A stretch of 64,000 bases of DNA from Octadecabacter algicola (GCF_021532625.1 NZ_JAKGAR010000002.1:804282-868281), one strand, 5' to 3'; shown: positions 9,336 to 19,756, counted from the first letter of the stretch. Program-made: numbers and translations. Notes: a model not told the origin generated them from the letters alone.

Positions 9336-11504
9336 CTAGTCTTCTGTGTGGGTTAACTGCGGCACGTCGGCAGCACCCGCAGACCCGCGACCAGAGAGCG
9401 ATGGATTTTCCATAAAGAAGCGGTGGCAATTGAAGGCAAATGTGCCGTCTTCGACTTCTGCACGGGCGAAACTGCCGTCCGGACCCATAATCCAGCTTTG
9501 CGCCACGTCAGCTAGGTTCGCTGCCATGATCTGGCTAACGATCTGGGCTTTTACGGTGTTGTTGTTCACCTCAACCAGCGTTTCGACGCGGCGGTTCAGG
9601 TTACGGCCCATCCAATCTGCAGACGAGAAAAACACGCGGGCTTTCTTGTGGGGCAACCCATAGCCATTCCCGAAACAAACAATCCGAGAGTGCTCAAGGA
9701 AACGACCGACAATGGATTTTACGCGAATGTTGTCGCTCAGGCCTTTGACGCCTGGACGTAGCCCGCAAATTCCACGCACTACAAGACTGATTTTCACACC
9801 CGCTTGGCTGGCGGCGTAAAGCGCATCAATGACGTCTTCCTCGACAAGGCTGTTCATCTTGGCCCAAATCATCGCGGGTTTGCCGTTCTGGGCGTGTTTC
9901 GCCTCGGCTGCGATCATCTTGAGAAGGCTAGATTTTAGGGACATCGGCGAAATAGACAAGTTTTCAAGGTTGTCTGGCTGCACGTAACCGGACAGGTAAT
10001 TGAAGACCTTTGTTGCGTCTCGACCCAAGGCCTTGTCACAGGTGAAAAAGCTCAGGTCGGTATAGATGCGTGCGGTGATCGGGTGATAGTTGCCCGTGCC
10101 ATAATGCGTGTAGGTCACCAATTGATCACCTTCGCGGCGGACCACTGTGCTGATCTTTGCGTGGGTCTTGAGGTCTAGGAACCCATACACGACATGCGCG
10201 CCTGCGCGTTCAAGGCGGCGCGATTGACGAATGTTGGCGGCTTCATCGAAACGCGCCTTAAGTTCGACCAAGGCGGTGACAGATTTCCCGTCTTCGGCGG
10301 CTTCGCATAGCGCTTCTACGATAGGGGAGCGTTTGGACGTGCGGTAGAGCGTTTGTTTGATCGCAACAACGTCCGGATCGCGCGCTGCTTGGGTTAAGAA
10401 ACGCACAACCATGTCGAATGTTTCATAGGGGTGGTGCAGCAGCATGTCCTTTTGGCGGATCGCCGCAAACATATCGCCGTCATGGTCTTGTACGCGTTCG
10501 GGAACACGCGGGGCGAAAGGGGGCCAAAGGAGATCTGCGCGATCATCCAAAACCAGTTCTTTGACATCAGCCAAACCGATTACACCATCAATTTCGACGA
10601 CTTCGGCTTCGGTCACATGGAGCTCATCCATGATAAGTTGGCGCAGCCCTTTGGGGGCGCCCGATGACACCCGCATGGAAACGACTTCACCACGGCGACG
10701 ACGTTTGAGGGCCGTTTCGAATTCCCGTACGAGGTCTTCGGCTTCGTCTTCGACCTCAAGGTCGCTGTCGCGCAAAATCCGAAAAGCGCAGGACCCTTTG
10801 ACTTTGTACCCAGGGAACAGGCCGGCCAGATTGTCGATTAACAGTTCCTCAAGCGGCAAGAACCTCAGGCAGTCTGTGGAGGGGCAAGCGATATAGCGGT
10901 CAACCTGCTGTGGTACAGGAAGCAACGCACGCAGCGCGCGTTTGTCCTTGGTGCGTTCCAGTTCCAACGCCAATGCGAACCCTTCGTTGGGTAGGAACGG
11001 GAAGGGGTGCGCTGGATCAATCGCGAGCGGTGACAGGACGGGAAAGACTTGGTTAAAGAACACATCCTTCAGGTGGGCGCGGTCCTCATCAGTCAGATCG
11101 TCCCGTTCTAGGATTTTGATGTTTGCCGCTTCCATTTCGGCGCGCAAACCGTCGAAGACTTTCTGCTGTCGGGCAAGCAGGTTTCGCGCATCCAGATCGA
11201 TCAGTTCCAGCTGTTCCGTCGGCGAGAGGCCATCAATGGAGGGATTTGTACGCCCTTCACGGGCTAGTTCGCGCAGACCTGCTACGCGGACTGTGTAGAA
11301 TTCATCGAGGTTCGTGGCAGAGATCGACAAGAACCGCAAACGTTCTAGCAGTGGGACACGCGTGTTTTCCGCTTCTTCGACAACACGCCAATTAAACCCA
11401 AGCCAGCTGAGTTCACGATTAAAGAACCGGCTGGGGCCAGTCATATCACCGTCTGAAAGTTGCGGTTCAGGGAAATCGGCGGTTAGGAAATCAGCAAGTG
11501 TCAT
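9336..11504 (-). CDS. ppk1: Polyphosphate kinase 1
   Basis: 722 residues, typical for PPK1. Reversibly moves the gamma-phosphate of ATP onto polyphosphate. Hallmarks: N-terminal SRFFNRELSWLGFNWRV (residues 25-41), ISATNLDEFYTVRV, the phospholipase-D-like domain with DLKTHAKI where H448 is the autophosphorylated histidine, a second conserved His in FLEHSRIV, and SSADWMGRNLNRRVE near the C-terminus. It is the first gene of the ppk1-ppx pair; the HdaA gene lies 39 bp upstream on the same strand, so all may be one transcript with PerM. No convincing PhoB box is seen in the short upstream gap. Confidence 0.97.
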   Translation of the reverse strand: MTLADFLTADFPEPQLSDGDMTGPSRFFNRELSWLGFNWRVVEEAENTRVPLLERLRFLSISATNLDEFYTVRVAGLRELAREGRTNPSIDGLSPTEQLELIDLDARNLLARQQKVFDGLRAEMEAANIKILERDDLTDEDRAHLKDVFFNQVFPVLSPLAIDPAHPFPFLPNEGFALALELERTKDKRALRALLPVPQQVDRYIACPSTDCLRFLPLEELLIDNLAGLFPGYKVKGSCAFRILRDSDLEVEDEAEDLVREFETALKRRRRGEVVSMRVSSGAPKGLRQLIMDELHVTEAEVVEIDGVIGLADVKELVLDDRADLLWPPFAPRVPERVQDHDGDMFAAIRQKDMLLHHPYETFDMVVRFLTQAARDPDVVAIKQTLYRTSKRSPIVEALCEAAEDGKSVTALVELKARFDEAANIRQSRRLERAGAHVVYGFLDLKTHAKISTVVRREGDQLVTYTHYGTGNYHPITARIYTDLSFFTCDKALGRDATKVFNYLSGYVQPDNLENLSISPMSLKSSLLKMIAAEAKHAQNGKPAMIWAKMNSLVEEDVIDALYAASQAGVKISLVVRGICGLRPGVKGLSDNIRVKSIVGRFLEHSRIVCFGNGYGLPHKKARVFFSSADWMGRNLNRRVETLVEVNNNTVKAQIVSQIMAANLADVAQSWIMGPDGSFARAEVEDGTFAFNCHRFFMENPSLSGRGSAGAADVPQLTHTED

Positions 11505-11543
11505 CAGTGCGTTGTGCCAATAATTTGTAAAGGAGACATGACA

Positions 11544-12215
11544 CTATCGCGCATCATCGCCCATACTGTCCAGCACTGCGCGCACGAAGGGCCGCGTGAG
11601 CGCCTTGGATTGGGCCAATGCTTCTCGATCGAGCTGATTGACTACATCACCGACAGCTTGGAATGACCGCGGTATGTGTTTGATGAGATAGGCCATTGCG
11701 TCCGGTGTCGGCGACAGTTGGCGGTCTTGGAAGTGTTTGAGAAGCACTGCCGTCAGCAAGGATGCATCAGGAGTGCCAATAGTGACAGTCGTGGCCGCAC
11801 TTAGGCGGCTGGCAAGGTCTGGTAGGGAGATGTTCCAGCGTGCAGGGGCCGTTTGCCCAGTGACGAGCAATGGTTGGGCCATGGCACGCAAATGGTTGTG
11901 GGCGTGGAACAACCATTCTTCGCAGTCTGCGGGCAAAGCGTCGCAATCTTCCACCACCAAAGGGCCACCCGGAAGCGGGGCATCGGGCCGCGCATCGCGG
12001 GCTACAATAATCGTGGCCCTGACTTGGTTCGCAAATAGGCGTGCCAAATGGGTTTTCCCAGAACTCGGTTCACCAACTAGCGCCAGCTTGCCATCGGGCC
12101 AAGCCTCTGGCGCAAGCACCATTGCAAAGGCTTGTTCATTGGCGTCCGATACAAAAAAATCCTCAGCCTCCAGCCGCACGTCGGCTGGCAAATCCAAGGT
12201 AAGTTGTTGTGCCAT
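11544..12215 (-). CDS. hdaA: DnaA regulatory inactivator, HdaA
   Basis: 223 residues from the ATG at 12215, one base after the stop of the upstream transporter gene; an earlier ATG at 12236 adds seven residues. The start MAQQLTLDLP contains a QLTLDL hexapeptide of the beta-clamp-binding type, as expected for Hda proteins, which ride on the sliding clamp to stimulate hydrolysis of DnaA-ATP after replication starts. The AAA+ part has Walker A GEPSSGKTH (residues 55-63 counted from the longer start) and Walker B LVVEDCDAL. The DNA-binding domain of DnaA is absent. Linkage to ppk1/ppx and PerM is common in Rhodobacteraceae. Confidence 0.88.
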   Translation of the reverse strand: MAQQLTLDLPADVRLEAEDFFVSDANEQAFAMVLAPEAWPDGKLALVGEPSSGKTHLARLFANQVRATIIVARDARPDAPLPGGPLVVEDCDALPADCEEWLFHAHNHLRAMAQPLLVTGQTAPARWNISLPDLASRLSAATTVTIGTPDASLLTAVLLKHFQDRQLSPTPDAMAYLIKHIPRSFQAVGDVVNQLDREALAQSKALTRPFVRAVLDSMGDDAR

Positions 12216-12216
12216 C

Positions 12217-13344
12217 TTAGCCGTCTTTTCCGACATGGCCTTTGTATAGCAGGCCGGATTTGTATTCCTTAATTAGGAAGCGTGCCAGAACCCCGATCAC
12301 AGCGGCTACCGGGACTGCGATCAACATGCCCACAAAGCCAAACAGACTGCCAAAGACAGACAAGGCCAGAATGAGCCAGACAGGGTGCAGCCCGACTGAG
12401 CTGCCAACCAGATTGGGTGTCAGAATATTGCCTTCAAAGAACTGCCCAAACATAAAGATTGCGGCAACGATCCCGATACGAAGCCAATTGATTCCGACTT
12501 CGACGGTCGCACCATCAATAACTTCGGTGCCGCCCCACCACTGAAACAACGCCAGACCAATCGCAAGAACGCCTCCGACCAAGGCCCCAACGTAGGGAAT
12601 GAACGAAATAAGACCTGCAATGAACCCGACGATCAGCCCAAAGTTTAAACCCGCAATCATCAAGGCAATCGCGTAGTAGGTTCCCAGTATCAGACAAACT
12701 GTACCTTGACCGCGAATGAACGACGCCAGCGTTCTATCGATCTGGCGGGCAAGATTGCGAACGGTTTCCGCGTGATCGCGGGGCAGTAATTCGTCGATCT
12801 GTGCGATCATACGATCCCAGTCCATCAGCATGTAGAACGTGACGACAGGCACGATCACCAGCAAAACAACAACGTTGATAACGCCCTGCGCTGAATTCAG
12901 CAAAGCCGTCACCAAATCCCCGCCGCGCGACTGGATTGCGTTGCCAAGACTGACCAGTTGATCCGTCATGAACGTGCCCTCCAGATCAAGGCTTGGGAAC
13001 CGCCCAGAAAGCCAGTCTTTAAACGTTCCCCATGTTTGCGGCAGGTTCTCGATGATCTGACCGATGGTGCTGATTAATTGGCCCAGCTGCCCAATGAGAG
13101 TTGGGAGAACCAACAAAAACACTAAGAAGAAAAGGAAGATCGCCGAGAGTGTTATGACGATTGTCGACATAGCGCGGCTGAGACCCCACTCTTCGAGCCT
13201 GTCCGCTATAGGGTCCAAAAAGTAAGCAATCGCGCCGCCAAGAATAAATGGCGTCAAAACGTTGCCCAGTCCCCAAATCACCAAGATAAAGACGACCGCG
13301 ACGATGCCCCAGTATTGAAATTGTTTCTGTGTCGGGAGGGCCAT
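12217..13344 (-). CDS. AI-2E family (PerM-like) membrane transporter
   Basis: 375 residues from the ATG at 13344 (MALPTQKQFQYWG); a longer reading from 13407 adds 21 charged residues and is less likely. About eight membrane segments: one pair at the N-terminus (GIVAVVFILVIWGLGNVLTPF, AIAYFLDPIADRLEEWG), a third at residues 65-90, and a block at the C-terminus ending in FGFVGMLIAVPVAAVIGVL, the conserved G-x-x-G-x-x-x-A-x-P motif of the family. Members export diverse small molecules or act as Na/H antiporters, and an AI-2 role should not be assumed. Its stop abuts the hdaA start, so the two are translationally coupled. Confidence 0.87.
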   Translation of the reverse strand: MALPTQKQFQYWGIVAVVFILVIWGLGNVLTPFILGGAIAYFLDPIADRLEEWGLSRAMSTIVITLSAIFLFFLVFLLVLPTLIGQLGQLISTIGQIIENLPQTWGTFKDWLSGRFPSLDLEGTFMTDQLVSLGNAIQSRGGDLVTALLNSAQGVINVVVLLVIVPVVTFYMLMDWDRMIAQIDELLPRDHAETVRNLARQIDRTLASFIRGQGTVCLILGTYYAIALMIAGLNFGLIVGFIAGLISFIPYVGALVGGVLAIGLALFQWWGGTEVIDGATVEVGINWLRIGIVAAIFMFGQFFEGNILTPNLVGSSVGLHPVWLILALSVFGSLFGFVGMLIAVPVAAVIGVLARFLIKEYKSGLLYKGHVGKDG

Positions 13345-13511
13345 AAATTGTCCTACTTTTACGGTTGGTGTTTCCTGAGACCTTATTTGCAGCGAGCGCG
13401 AGGGCAAAGCAAGTAATTGCCCCTAAAGATGGTGGGAACAATGCGCCTCGTGGCTTGCTCTCCGTTAAGGGGCTGACTAAACCGTCTGTGACCTAGATTG
13501 AAAGTAGACCG

Positions 13512-14861
13512 ATGCGCCTTAGCCGCTATTTCTTGCCGGTTCTCAAAGAGAGCCCCCGCGAAGCCACGATCATCAGCCACCAGTATATGCTGCGTGCAGG
13601 GATGATTAAACAATCCAGCGCAGGCATCTATTCATGGTTGCCGCTGGGTTTCAAAGTCCTCAAACGGATTGAACAGATCGTTCACGAAGAACAGGCGCGG
13701 GCTGGGCACATTGCCATTCAGATGCCAACAATCCAAAGCGCGGACCTTTGGCGTGAAAGTGGGCGATACGAAGCATACGGCGACGAGCTGCTGCGCATCA
13801 AGGATCGTAACGATCATGATATGTTGTTCACGCCGACGGCTGAAGAACTAGTGACAGACATTTTCCGCAGCCATGTGAGCAGCTACAAATCATTGCCGCT
13901 TACGCTTTATCAGATCCAGTGGAAGTTCCGCGACGAACGCCGTCCCCGTTTTGGCGTGATGCGTGGCCGTGAATTCTACATGAAAGACGGTTACAACTTC
14001 GACTTAACCAAAGAAGACGCGCTGCATGCATATAACCGTCACCTTGTTAGCTACCTGCGCACCTATGAGCGTATGGGCCTTCAGGCGATCCCGATGCGTG
14101 CAGATTCCGGCCCGATTGGCGGGGACGACACCCATGAATTCCTCGTGCTTGCAGACACTGGCGAGAGCGAAGTGTTCTACGACAGCGCCGTCACGGACCT
14201 GAGCTTTGGCGATCGTGAGATCGATTATGACAATGTCGCGCAATGTGCGGGCGTCATGGAAGAATTCACAACGAAGTACGCACGTACTGACGAAACCCAC
14301 GATGAGGCGCTCTTTGCCGAGGTTCCCGAGAACCGCCGTCGCACTGCGCGTGGCATCGAAGTTGGCCAGATCTTCTACTTTGGCACCAAATATTCTGACG
14401 CCATGGGCGCTACTGTGCAGGGGCCTGATGGCAAATCAACGCCTGTTCATATGGGCTCTCACGGCATTGGAGTGTCCCGTCTGCTCGGCGCGATCATCGA
14501 AGCGAGCCATGACGACAAGGGCATTATCTGGCCAGAAGGGGTGACGCCATTCCATGTTGGCATCGTGAACCTGAAACAGGGCGACGAAGAAGCCGACGCA
14601 GCTTGTCAGTCGCTTTATGACCAGATCGAGGGTTTGGGCCTAGAAGTGCTGTATGATGACCGTGATGAACGGGCAGGGGCCAAGTTTGGCACGATGGACC
14701 TGATCGGTCTGCCATGGCGCATCACAGTCGGGCCACGTGGCTTGAAAAACGGTGTGGTTGAGCTGACGTCCCGCAAAACGGGCGAAAGCGAAGAACTCGC
14801 GCCAGAGGCCGCGATCGCCAAGATCACCGAGATTTACGCCGCCCATGGTATCGGAAAGTGA
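13512..14861 (+). CDS. proS: Prolyl-tRNA synthetase, short alphaproteobacterial type
   Basis: 449 residues, about 120 shorter than the E. coli enzyme because the editing insertion domain between motifs 2 and 3 is missing, as is normal in alphaproteobacteria. Class II motifs are clear: motif 1 in [23 protein letters not shown], motif 2 [25 protein letters not shown], motif 3 [15 protein letters not shown]. The C-terminal anticodon-binding domain ([18 protein letters not shown] onward) is complete. Charges tRNA-Pro. Lack of the editing domain means mischarged Ala-tRNA-Pro must be cleared by a separate deacylase, not seen here. The next gene starts inside its stop (GTGA). Confidence 0.97.
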   Translation: MRLSRYFLPVLKESPREATIISHQYMLRAGMIKQSSAGIYSWLPLGFKVLKRIEQIVHEEQARAGHIAIQMPTIQSADLWRESGRYEAYGDELLRIKDRNDHDMLFTPTAEELVTDIFRSHVSSYKSLPLTLYQIQWKFRDERRPRFGVMRGREFYMKDGYNFDLTKEDALHAYNRHLVSYLRTYERMGLQAIPMRADSGPIGGDDTHEFLVLADTGESEVFYDSAVTDLSFGDREIDYDNVAQCAGVMEEFTTKYARTDETHDEALFAEVPENRRRTARGIEVGQIFYFGTKYSDAMGATVQGPDGKSTPVHMGSHGIGVSRLLGAIIEASHDDKGIIWPEGVTPFHVGIVNLKQGDEEADAACQSLYDQIEGLGLEVLYDDRDERAGAKFGTMDLIGLPWRITVGPRGLKNGVVELTSRKTGESEELAPEAAIAKITEIYAAHGIGK

Positions 14862-15346
14862 TCCAATGGCTACGGCGTCTGATTATGGGGGAAACGACAT
14901 TGCTCGTTGCCCCCAAACGCCGATTGGCCCAATTCGACCTGCCGCCCGAGTTTACCGAGGTGCCTGATCCAACGGTCCTGCAAGACAAGCCGCACTACGA
15001 TCCGCCGACCTCTCAGGCGTTTGCCACCGAGGATGGCGGTGTTTTGGTGCGTGTCATCACTGAATACGATCACGATGGGTTGGACTATCATTTCAAGGAC
15101 GCAAAGCGGGCCCTAAACGAGGTCGGAGCCCAAATAGCGTTCTCTCATTGTCGAGATGACAGGTACTCGATAGGCGGTACTCTGGCGGATAGATCATCTA
15201 TACATCATACAAGTTGCGGTTTTGGCGATGCTTCTAAATCTGCGACGATTGGAACCGTCATTATCACGTTTAAGGATGCTGATGATGTTCGCGCAACGGC
15301 GCTAATCCGCTCGGTACACGGTCGTCTATCGCTGTCTGAGAGTTGA
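14858..15346 (+). CDS. Hypothetical protein between proS and the Lol permease
   Basis: 162 residues from a GTG that overlaps the proS stop; an internal ATG at about 14885 ([20 protein letters not shown]) is an alternative. I do not recognise a family. The first half uses the same GC-rich codons as its neighbours; from about base 15125 the text becomes visibly more AT-rich and less regular (15125-15240), which may mark a degenerating 3' half or a foreign join. No signal peptide, no cysteine motif. Position suggests co-transcription with proS. It could be an intact lineage-specific gene or a decaying one. Confidence 0.6.
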   Translation: MIQWLRRLIMGETTLLVAPKRRLAQFDLPPEFTEVPDPTVLQDKPHYDPPTSQAFATEDGGVLVRVITEYDHDGLDYHFKDAKRALNEVGAQIAFSHCRDDRYSIGGTLADRSSIHHTSCGFGDASKSATIGTVIITFKDADDVRATALIRSVHGRLSLSES

Positions 15347-15398
15347 CCCAATGCGTCTTCGCCCTTTAGGTGAGGATAAAAATAAAAGGCATCGCAAC

Positions 15399-16730
15399 AT
15401 GGCAGGCAAAACAGCCCCCTTTTCCCGTTTCGAATGGATGATCGCATGGCGCTATATACGCGCCAAACGCGAGACTGGCGGCGTCAGCATCATGACGTGG
15501 ATTTCACTGATTGGCGTTACCTTGGCCGTGTTTGCCTTGATCGCGGTCTTAGCCGTGCGCAGCGGGTTTCGGGCCGATTTCGTCGATACGATTGTGGGAG
15601 CGAATGCACATCTGACAGTCCGACAGAATTTCATGGAGACCGTGACAGTCACCCAAGGGGATCAGTCTGTTGATGTGACCCGCCGCATCGACACGATTGC
15701 AAACGGCGATGTTTTGGCAGCTCAGCTCAGCACATTGGACGGGATCACCCGTGCCGCGCCTATTGTGCGAGGTGAAGGACTGGCTACTCAGGCAGATCAA
15801 TCGTCCTTTGTGCAAGTGTATGGGATCACGCTGACAGATTTGATGAACATTCCGTTGGTGTTGAACCCGCAAAACAGCTCTGGCGCGATCGAAGACTTCG
15901 GGCCGGATGATTTGGGCGGTGGCATTGCGCTGGGATCTGGTGTTGCGCGCAAACTGGGCGTGCAGGTTGGGGACCGGATCAATTTGTTGTCTGCCACAGG
16001 CGTTCAGACGGCGGCTGGGCGCTCTCCGCGGCGTGTGGCCTATGACGTGGCCTATATTTTTCAAACAGGGCGCTACCTGACGGATGTAAGCCGCGTGTAC
16101 TTGCCGCTGGCCGATGCGCAGAGCTTTTTTAATCGCGATGGCATGCATGACGAAATCGAGATTTACGTTGAAGATCCAGACCGCGTGGATGAGTGGATAC
16201 AGCCGCTTTACCTTGAACTTGGCCCAGAGAGTTTTCTCTATTCATGGAAAGACAATGAAGGCGCCTACCTGCGGGCCCTGACTGTCGAAGATAACGTAAT
16301 GTTCGTCATCATGGCTATTCTGGTTCTCATCGCATCAATGAACATCATTAGCGGGCTGATCATGCTGGTGAAGAACAAGGGGCGCGATATCGGTATTCTG
16401 CGTACGATGGGCCTGTCCGAAGGATCGGTCTTGCGCATCTTCTTTATTTGCGGCGCGGGCCTCGGTACGATCGGTACGATTTTGGGTGTGGTGCTCGGGT
16501 GTTTGTTCGTCATCTACATCGACCAAATTTTCGCGCTGATTAATTATGTGGCCGGTGGCGGTGTTTGGGATCCGTCTATTCGCGGCATCTATGCGATCCC
16601 CGCTAAATTGGAACTGGATGACGTGCTCAAGGCTGTTGCTCTGTCGCTGTCCCTGTCTTGGATCGTGACAATTTTCCCTGCCCGCCGTGCTGCGCGGATG
16701 AACCCTGTAGAGGCGCTGCGCTATGAGTGA
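15399..16730 (+). CDS. Lipoprotein-releasing ABC permease, LolC/LolE type
   Basis: 443 residues from the ATG at 15399 ([25 protein letters not shown]); a longer frame from 15351 is possible but lacks a good ribosome site. Layout is that of MacB/LolCE permeases: N-terminal transmembrane helix (residues 35-58), a large periplasmic domain, then three C-terminal helices with the conserved [25 protein letters not shown] segment, a cytoplasmic coupling helix. With LolD it extracts mature lipoproteins from the inner membrane to LolA. Only one permease gene is present, as usual in alphaproteobacteria where a single protein serves as both LolC and LolE. It overlaps lolD by 8 bp. Confidence 0.92.
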   Translation: MAGKTAPFSRFEWMIAWRYIRAKRETGGVSIMTWISLIGVTLAVFALIAVLAVRSGFRADFVDTIVGANAHLTVRQNFMETVTVTQGDQSVDVTRRIDTIANGDVLAAQLSTLDGITRAAPIVRGEGLATQADQSSFVQVYGITLTDLMNIPLVLNPQNSSGAIEDFGPDDLGGGIALGSGVARKLGVQVGDRINLLSATGVQTAAGRSPRRVAYDVAYIFQTGRYLTDVSRVYLPLADAQSFFNRDGMHDEIEIYVEDPDRVDEWIQPLYLELGPESFLYSWKDNEGAYLRALTVEDNVMFVIMAILVLIASMNIISGLIMLVKNKGRDIGILRTMGLSEGSVLRIFFICGAGLGTIGTILGVVLGCLFVIYIDQIFALINYVAGGGVWDPSIRGIYAIPAKLELDDVLKAVALSLSLSWIVTIFPARRAARMNPVEALRYE

Positions 16731-17400
16731 TCTGACCCTGAAACTGGATGGCCTTCGTAAAGGGTATAACCACGGTAAGCCCAACGAAGTGCAAGTATTG
16801 CGCGGAGTGTCGTTGCAAGTCGCCAAAGGCGAGGTCGTGGCGCTGGTTGCCCCATCAGGGGCGGGAAAGTCTACGCTGTTGCATATAGCAGGACTATTGG
16901 ACACGCCGGACGAGGGCACGGTCGCCATCGGTGGCGAAGACATGACCGCGCTGGGGGACCGTAAGCGCACGTCTGTGCGGCGCAATGATGTAGGGTTCAT
17001 CTATCAGTTCCACCATCTGCTTCCTGAGTTTTCGGCGTTGGAGAACATCGTGTTGCCGCAACTGGCGAATGGGATACCTCAGGCCGAGGCTGAGGCCCAC
17101 GCCATGGACCTGCTGACCCGTGTTGGTGTTGATGGCCGTGCGGATCATCGTCCGGCCGCGATGTCGGGTGGTGAACAACAACGTGTCGCGTTTTGTAGAT
17201 CGCTCGCCAATAAGCCGAGATTGCTGCTGGCTGATGAACCAACGGGAAACCTTGATCCCGGCACATCAGACCGCGTTTTCGATGCATTGATGGAATTGGT
17301 GCGTAGCTCGGGGCTGTCGGCGCTTATCGCAACGCATAATTTGGAACTGGCTGCGCGGATGGATCGCACGGTGAAACTAGAGGCAGGGTTGATCGCATGA
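16723..17400 (+). CDS. lolD: Lipoprotein-releasing ABC ATPase LolD
   Basis: 225 residues. Walker A is APSGAGKST (residues 43-51), with Ala in place of the usual first Gly. The ABC signature [15 protein letters not shown] starts at residue 147, and Walker B with D-loop is [14 protein letters not shown]. The segment [16 protein letters not shown] follows the Q-loop as in LolD/MacB ATPases. It powers lipoprotein release by the adjacent permease. ATG lies within the permease gene and its stop overlaps the next gene (ATGA), so expression is tightly coupled. Confidence 0.93.
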   Translation: MSDLTLKLDGLRKGYNHGKPNEVQVLRGVSLQVAKGEVVALVAPSGAGKSTLLHIAGLLDTPDEGTVAIGGEDMTALGDRKRTSVRRNDVGFIYQFHHLLPEFSALENIVLPQLANGIPQAEAEAHAMDLLTRVGVDGRADHRPAAMSGGEQQRVAFCRSLANKPRLLLADEPTGNLDPGTSDRVFDALMELVRSSGLSALIATHNLELAARMDRTVKLEAGLIA

Positions 17401-18356
17401 AGGTATTCGTTTCCGAAATCGAGGACGCGGCGAAGGCTGCGATGACTGCCCACGGGGCAGGTGCGTGGCAAGCACGTGAAGTGGCCCGTGCAGTGGCCCG
17501 CGCCGAAGCCTTTGGCAATGTCATCTGCGGCCTTTACTACCTTGAAAGCTATTGCACTCAGCTGGCGTCAGGCCGAGTGGACGGGAAGGTCGAGCCAGTC
17601 ATTAGCCGTCCGAAGGCAGGTCAAGTTATTGCAGACGCACGGTTCGGGTTCGCACAGCCAGCGTTTAGCCGTGGTTTGCCAGATGCAGTAAAAGCTGCAC
17701 AGGAAAACGGCGTGGCCACGCTGGCCGTTGCCCATGCGCACACCTGCACGTCGCTTGGGTTTTTTACAGAACAAATCGCAGCCGCAGGGTTGGTCGGCAT
17801 AGGATTTACCAATGCATCCCCTGTGGTGGCCCCCCCTAATGGCAACAAGGCCGTGATCGGGACCAACCCTATTTCGATGTCTTTGCCGGATGGCGGAATG
17901 CATTGGGATTTCTCGACCTCAGCTGTGGCGCTTGGCAAGATCACAATGGCGAAAGCTGCAGGTGAAAAAATACCGCTCGGCTGGGCTGTGGATGCCAACG
18001 GCCAGCCAACAACCGACCCCGACGCCGCGCTCAAGGGCGCTTTGGTGTCGGCGGGGGGCTACAAAGGTTGGGGCTTCGGCCTGATGGCCGAAGTTCTTGC
18101 GGCAGGCATGACCGGATCGGTAAACTCATTGGATGTCAGCGGGCTAAAGCTGCCCGATGGTAAGCCACATGACCTTGGCCAGTTCTATATCCTGATGGAA
18201 CCCGGTGCAGACTTCGCAGCGCGGCTGTCTCGTGTGGCGCAAGCTGTTGCTGAACAAGACGGCGCGCGCATTCCCGGCCAAAATCGAGAGCCAATGGGCG
18301 AGATTGACGTGCCTGACGCATTATGGAGCGCATCACGCGCGCTCGCGTCGGCCTGA
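17397..18356 (+). CDS. Ldh-family NAD(P)-dependent oxidoreductase
   Basis: 319 residues. Belongs to the malate/L-lactate dehydrogenase (YlbC/DpkA) fold, unrelated to Rossmann dehydrogenases: recognisable by [67 protein letters not shown], and [21 protein letters not shown]. It is rather short for the family, mainly in the segment before residue 90. Members reduce 2-oxo acids or cyclic imines such as piperideine-2-carboxylate; the exact substrate is unclear. Its start overlaps lolD by ATGA, an odd partner functionally, so this is probably a convenience operon. Confidence 0.85.
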   Translation: MKVFVSEIEDAAKAAMTAHGAGAWQAREVARAVARAEAFGNVICGLYYLESYCTQLASGRVDGKVEPVISRPKAGQVIADARFGFAQPAFSRGLPDAVKAAQENGVATLAVAHAHTCTSLGFFTEQIAAAGLVGIGFTNASPVVAPPNGNKAVIGTNPISMSLPDGGMHWDFSTSAVALGKITMAKAAGEKIPLGWAVDANGQPTTDPDAALKGALVSAGGYKGWGFGLMAEVLAAGMTGSVNSLDVSGLKLPDGKPHDLGQFYILMEPGADFAARLSRVAQAVAEQDGARIPGQNREPMGEIDVPDALWSASRALASA

Positions 18357-18375
18357 CATTCACGTGAGAACCGCA

Positions 18376-18434
18376 ACCTTTCGTTGAGATTGCCACCGAT
18401 TTTGGGTCAACGTGCTTTCAACAAAACGAAAGGT
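18376..18434 (+). promoter_or_regulatory. 10-bp inverted repeat enclosing the ribosome site of the DUF3047 gene
   Basis: ACCTTTCGTT at 18376-18385 is the exact reverse complement of AACGAAAGGT at 18425-18434, 39 bases apart. The right arm contains the Shine-Dalgarno GAAAGG, six to seven bases before the ATG at 18441. In an mRNA starting upstream of 18376 the two arms would pair and hide the ribosome site. Whether the transcript includes the left arm is not known; as DNA, the repeat could instead be a protein-binding site. Confidence 0.45.
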
Positions 18435-18440
18435 GTTCTT

Positions 18441-19082
18441 ATGCGTATTTTGTCTCTTGCTCTTCCTGTTGTTCTCGCGGCCTCAGCTGCGGCGGCTGGC
18501 CCGATTTCCTTTGGCGGGAACTGGAACGAACAACGTTTGCAACTGTTCAACTCTAACGACTACTCCTTCAACGGCGGCTCCATGAGCATCGCATCTGATG
18601 GTGGGGTGTCCCTTGCTTGGGCACGTACAGGCCGTAGCGATTGGGGGTCTACTTCGGCGTCTTGGAATTGGTCTGTCGATCAATCCGTTCCCGCGACCGA
18701 CTTGCGCCGAAAGGGCGGGGATGATCGCAATATCTCTGTTTATTTCGTATTCCTGCCAGAGGCCGACGCCGCATCAATGGAAGGCGCGAACATTCGTCAG
18801 CTTAATAGCAACCCCAATGTGCGCATCTTGCAGTACGTCTGGGGTGGAAACCATTCGCGTGGCGCGATCCAACAGTCGCCTTACGCTCCCGGTCAAGGGG
18901 CAAACGTCATTCTGCGTTCCGCTGGAACGGGCAGCAATTCTGAAAGCGTAAACCTTGCCAGCGATTACGCTGCGGCATTTGGTGGAAGCATCGGTGCATT
19001 GGTTGGTGTTGCAGTATCGGCAGACAGTGATGACACGGGTTCAACGATCCGCGCATCGGTTTCAAACCTCGCGGTGCGCTAG
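18441..19082 (+). CDS. DUF3047 domain-containing secreted protein
   Basis: 213 residues from the ATG at 18441, which has SD AAAGG. MRILSLALPVVLAASAAAAG is a signal peptide. The mature part, with SASWNWSVDQSVPATDLRRKGGDDR, ISVYFVFLPEAD, LQYVWGGNHSRG and a C-terminal IGALVGVAVSADSDDTGS, matches DUF3047, a beta-sandwich family resembling carbohydrate-binding modules. Function unknown. The gene ends 4 bp into the convergent gene on the other strand. The ribosome site is in one arm of a perfect 10-bp inverted repeat, suggesting post-transcriptional control. Confidence 0.87.
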   Translation: MRILSLALPVVLAASAAAAGPISFGGNWNEQRLQLFNSNDYSFNGGSMSIASDGGVSLAWARTGRSDWGSTSASWNWSVDQSVPATDLRRKGGDDRNISVYFVFLPEADAASMEGANIRQLNSNPNVRILQYVWGGNHSRGAIQQSPYAPGQGANVILRSAGTGSNSESVNLASDYAAAFGGSIGALVGVAVSADSDDTGSTIRASVSNLAVR

Positions 19083-19756
19083 TCGCAAACCCCGCGCAGA
19101 TCGGCATCTTCATAGACCCCAAAGACCTCATCGGGCTTTGGGGTTTGTGTCGGGTGCTGCACGGGCATCACAGCTGACAGCGTTTCATACAGCCGTTCTG
19201 TGCGCGCACCGTTCGGCGCGAGCGTGCGACAGCAGATAAACTCTTCGATCAAAACCGCCTGTTGCTCATATCCTAAATCATGAAATGCGACTTCGCTGTC
19301 TGCCTTTAACAGATAGGGGTCGGCCCCCGGCTTGTGTTCCGCCAACCCGCGAAATGGCGAATAGCCCGTTGTCGCGCGGTTTTGCCATTGCCAGATGTGC
19401 GTCATCTCATGGGCGAAATACAGCGCAGCGGACAGGTTGATCGCCTCTGGGTAGCGGGGGGCGTAATCGGGCAAGGTCCAGTCGGGATTGGTCAACACAT
19501 GGGTCCAGGCCACAGCACCTGCCGTTCGGGTCTGGATCGTCGGGCCTGTTGGCGGTGGGTTGATCCGTTCGCGACAGGTGGTCTGGGGACGGGTCGGGTA
19601 GGTGCGCGTCACCATGCCGATAACGCCCACTTCCATCAGGCGCGCATCCTCGGCGACAAAGGTGTCCCCCATGATCGGGGACATAAGCGCGCGCTCCCCG
19701 TCGCTTAGGCCACGGGCGCAGCCACATAAGATCAAAAAGGCCATGAGAATTCGCAT
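19079..19756 (-). CDS. Putative lipoprotein with HExxH zinc motif
   Basis: 225 residues. The N-terminus MRILMAFLILCGCARG looks like a lipoprotein signal, with lipidated Cys at 11 or 13. HEMTH at residues 116-120 is a gluzincin-like zinc-binding motif, preceded by a hydrophobic helix (LSAALYFA) and followed by QWQNRATTG, and a Glu-rich stretch (QQAVLIEEFI) could give the third ligand. Related Roseobacter proteins are sometimes called 'Vgr-related', without evidence visible here. It may be a membrane-anchored metallopeptidase, or may only keep the fold. Divergent from the cytochrome genes; the FNR box lies between. Confidence 0.7.
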   Translation of the reverse strand: MRILMAFLILCGCARGLSDGERALMSPIMGDTFVAEDARLMEVGVIGMVTRTYPTRPQTTCRERINPPPTGPTIQTRTAGAVAWTHVLTNPDWTLPDYAPRYPEAINLSAALYFAHEMTHIWQWQNRATTGYSPFRGLAEHKPGADPYLLKADSEVAFHDLGYEQQAVLIEEFICCRTLAPNGARTERLYETLSAVMPVQHPTQTPKPDEVFGVYEDADLRGVCD

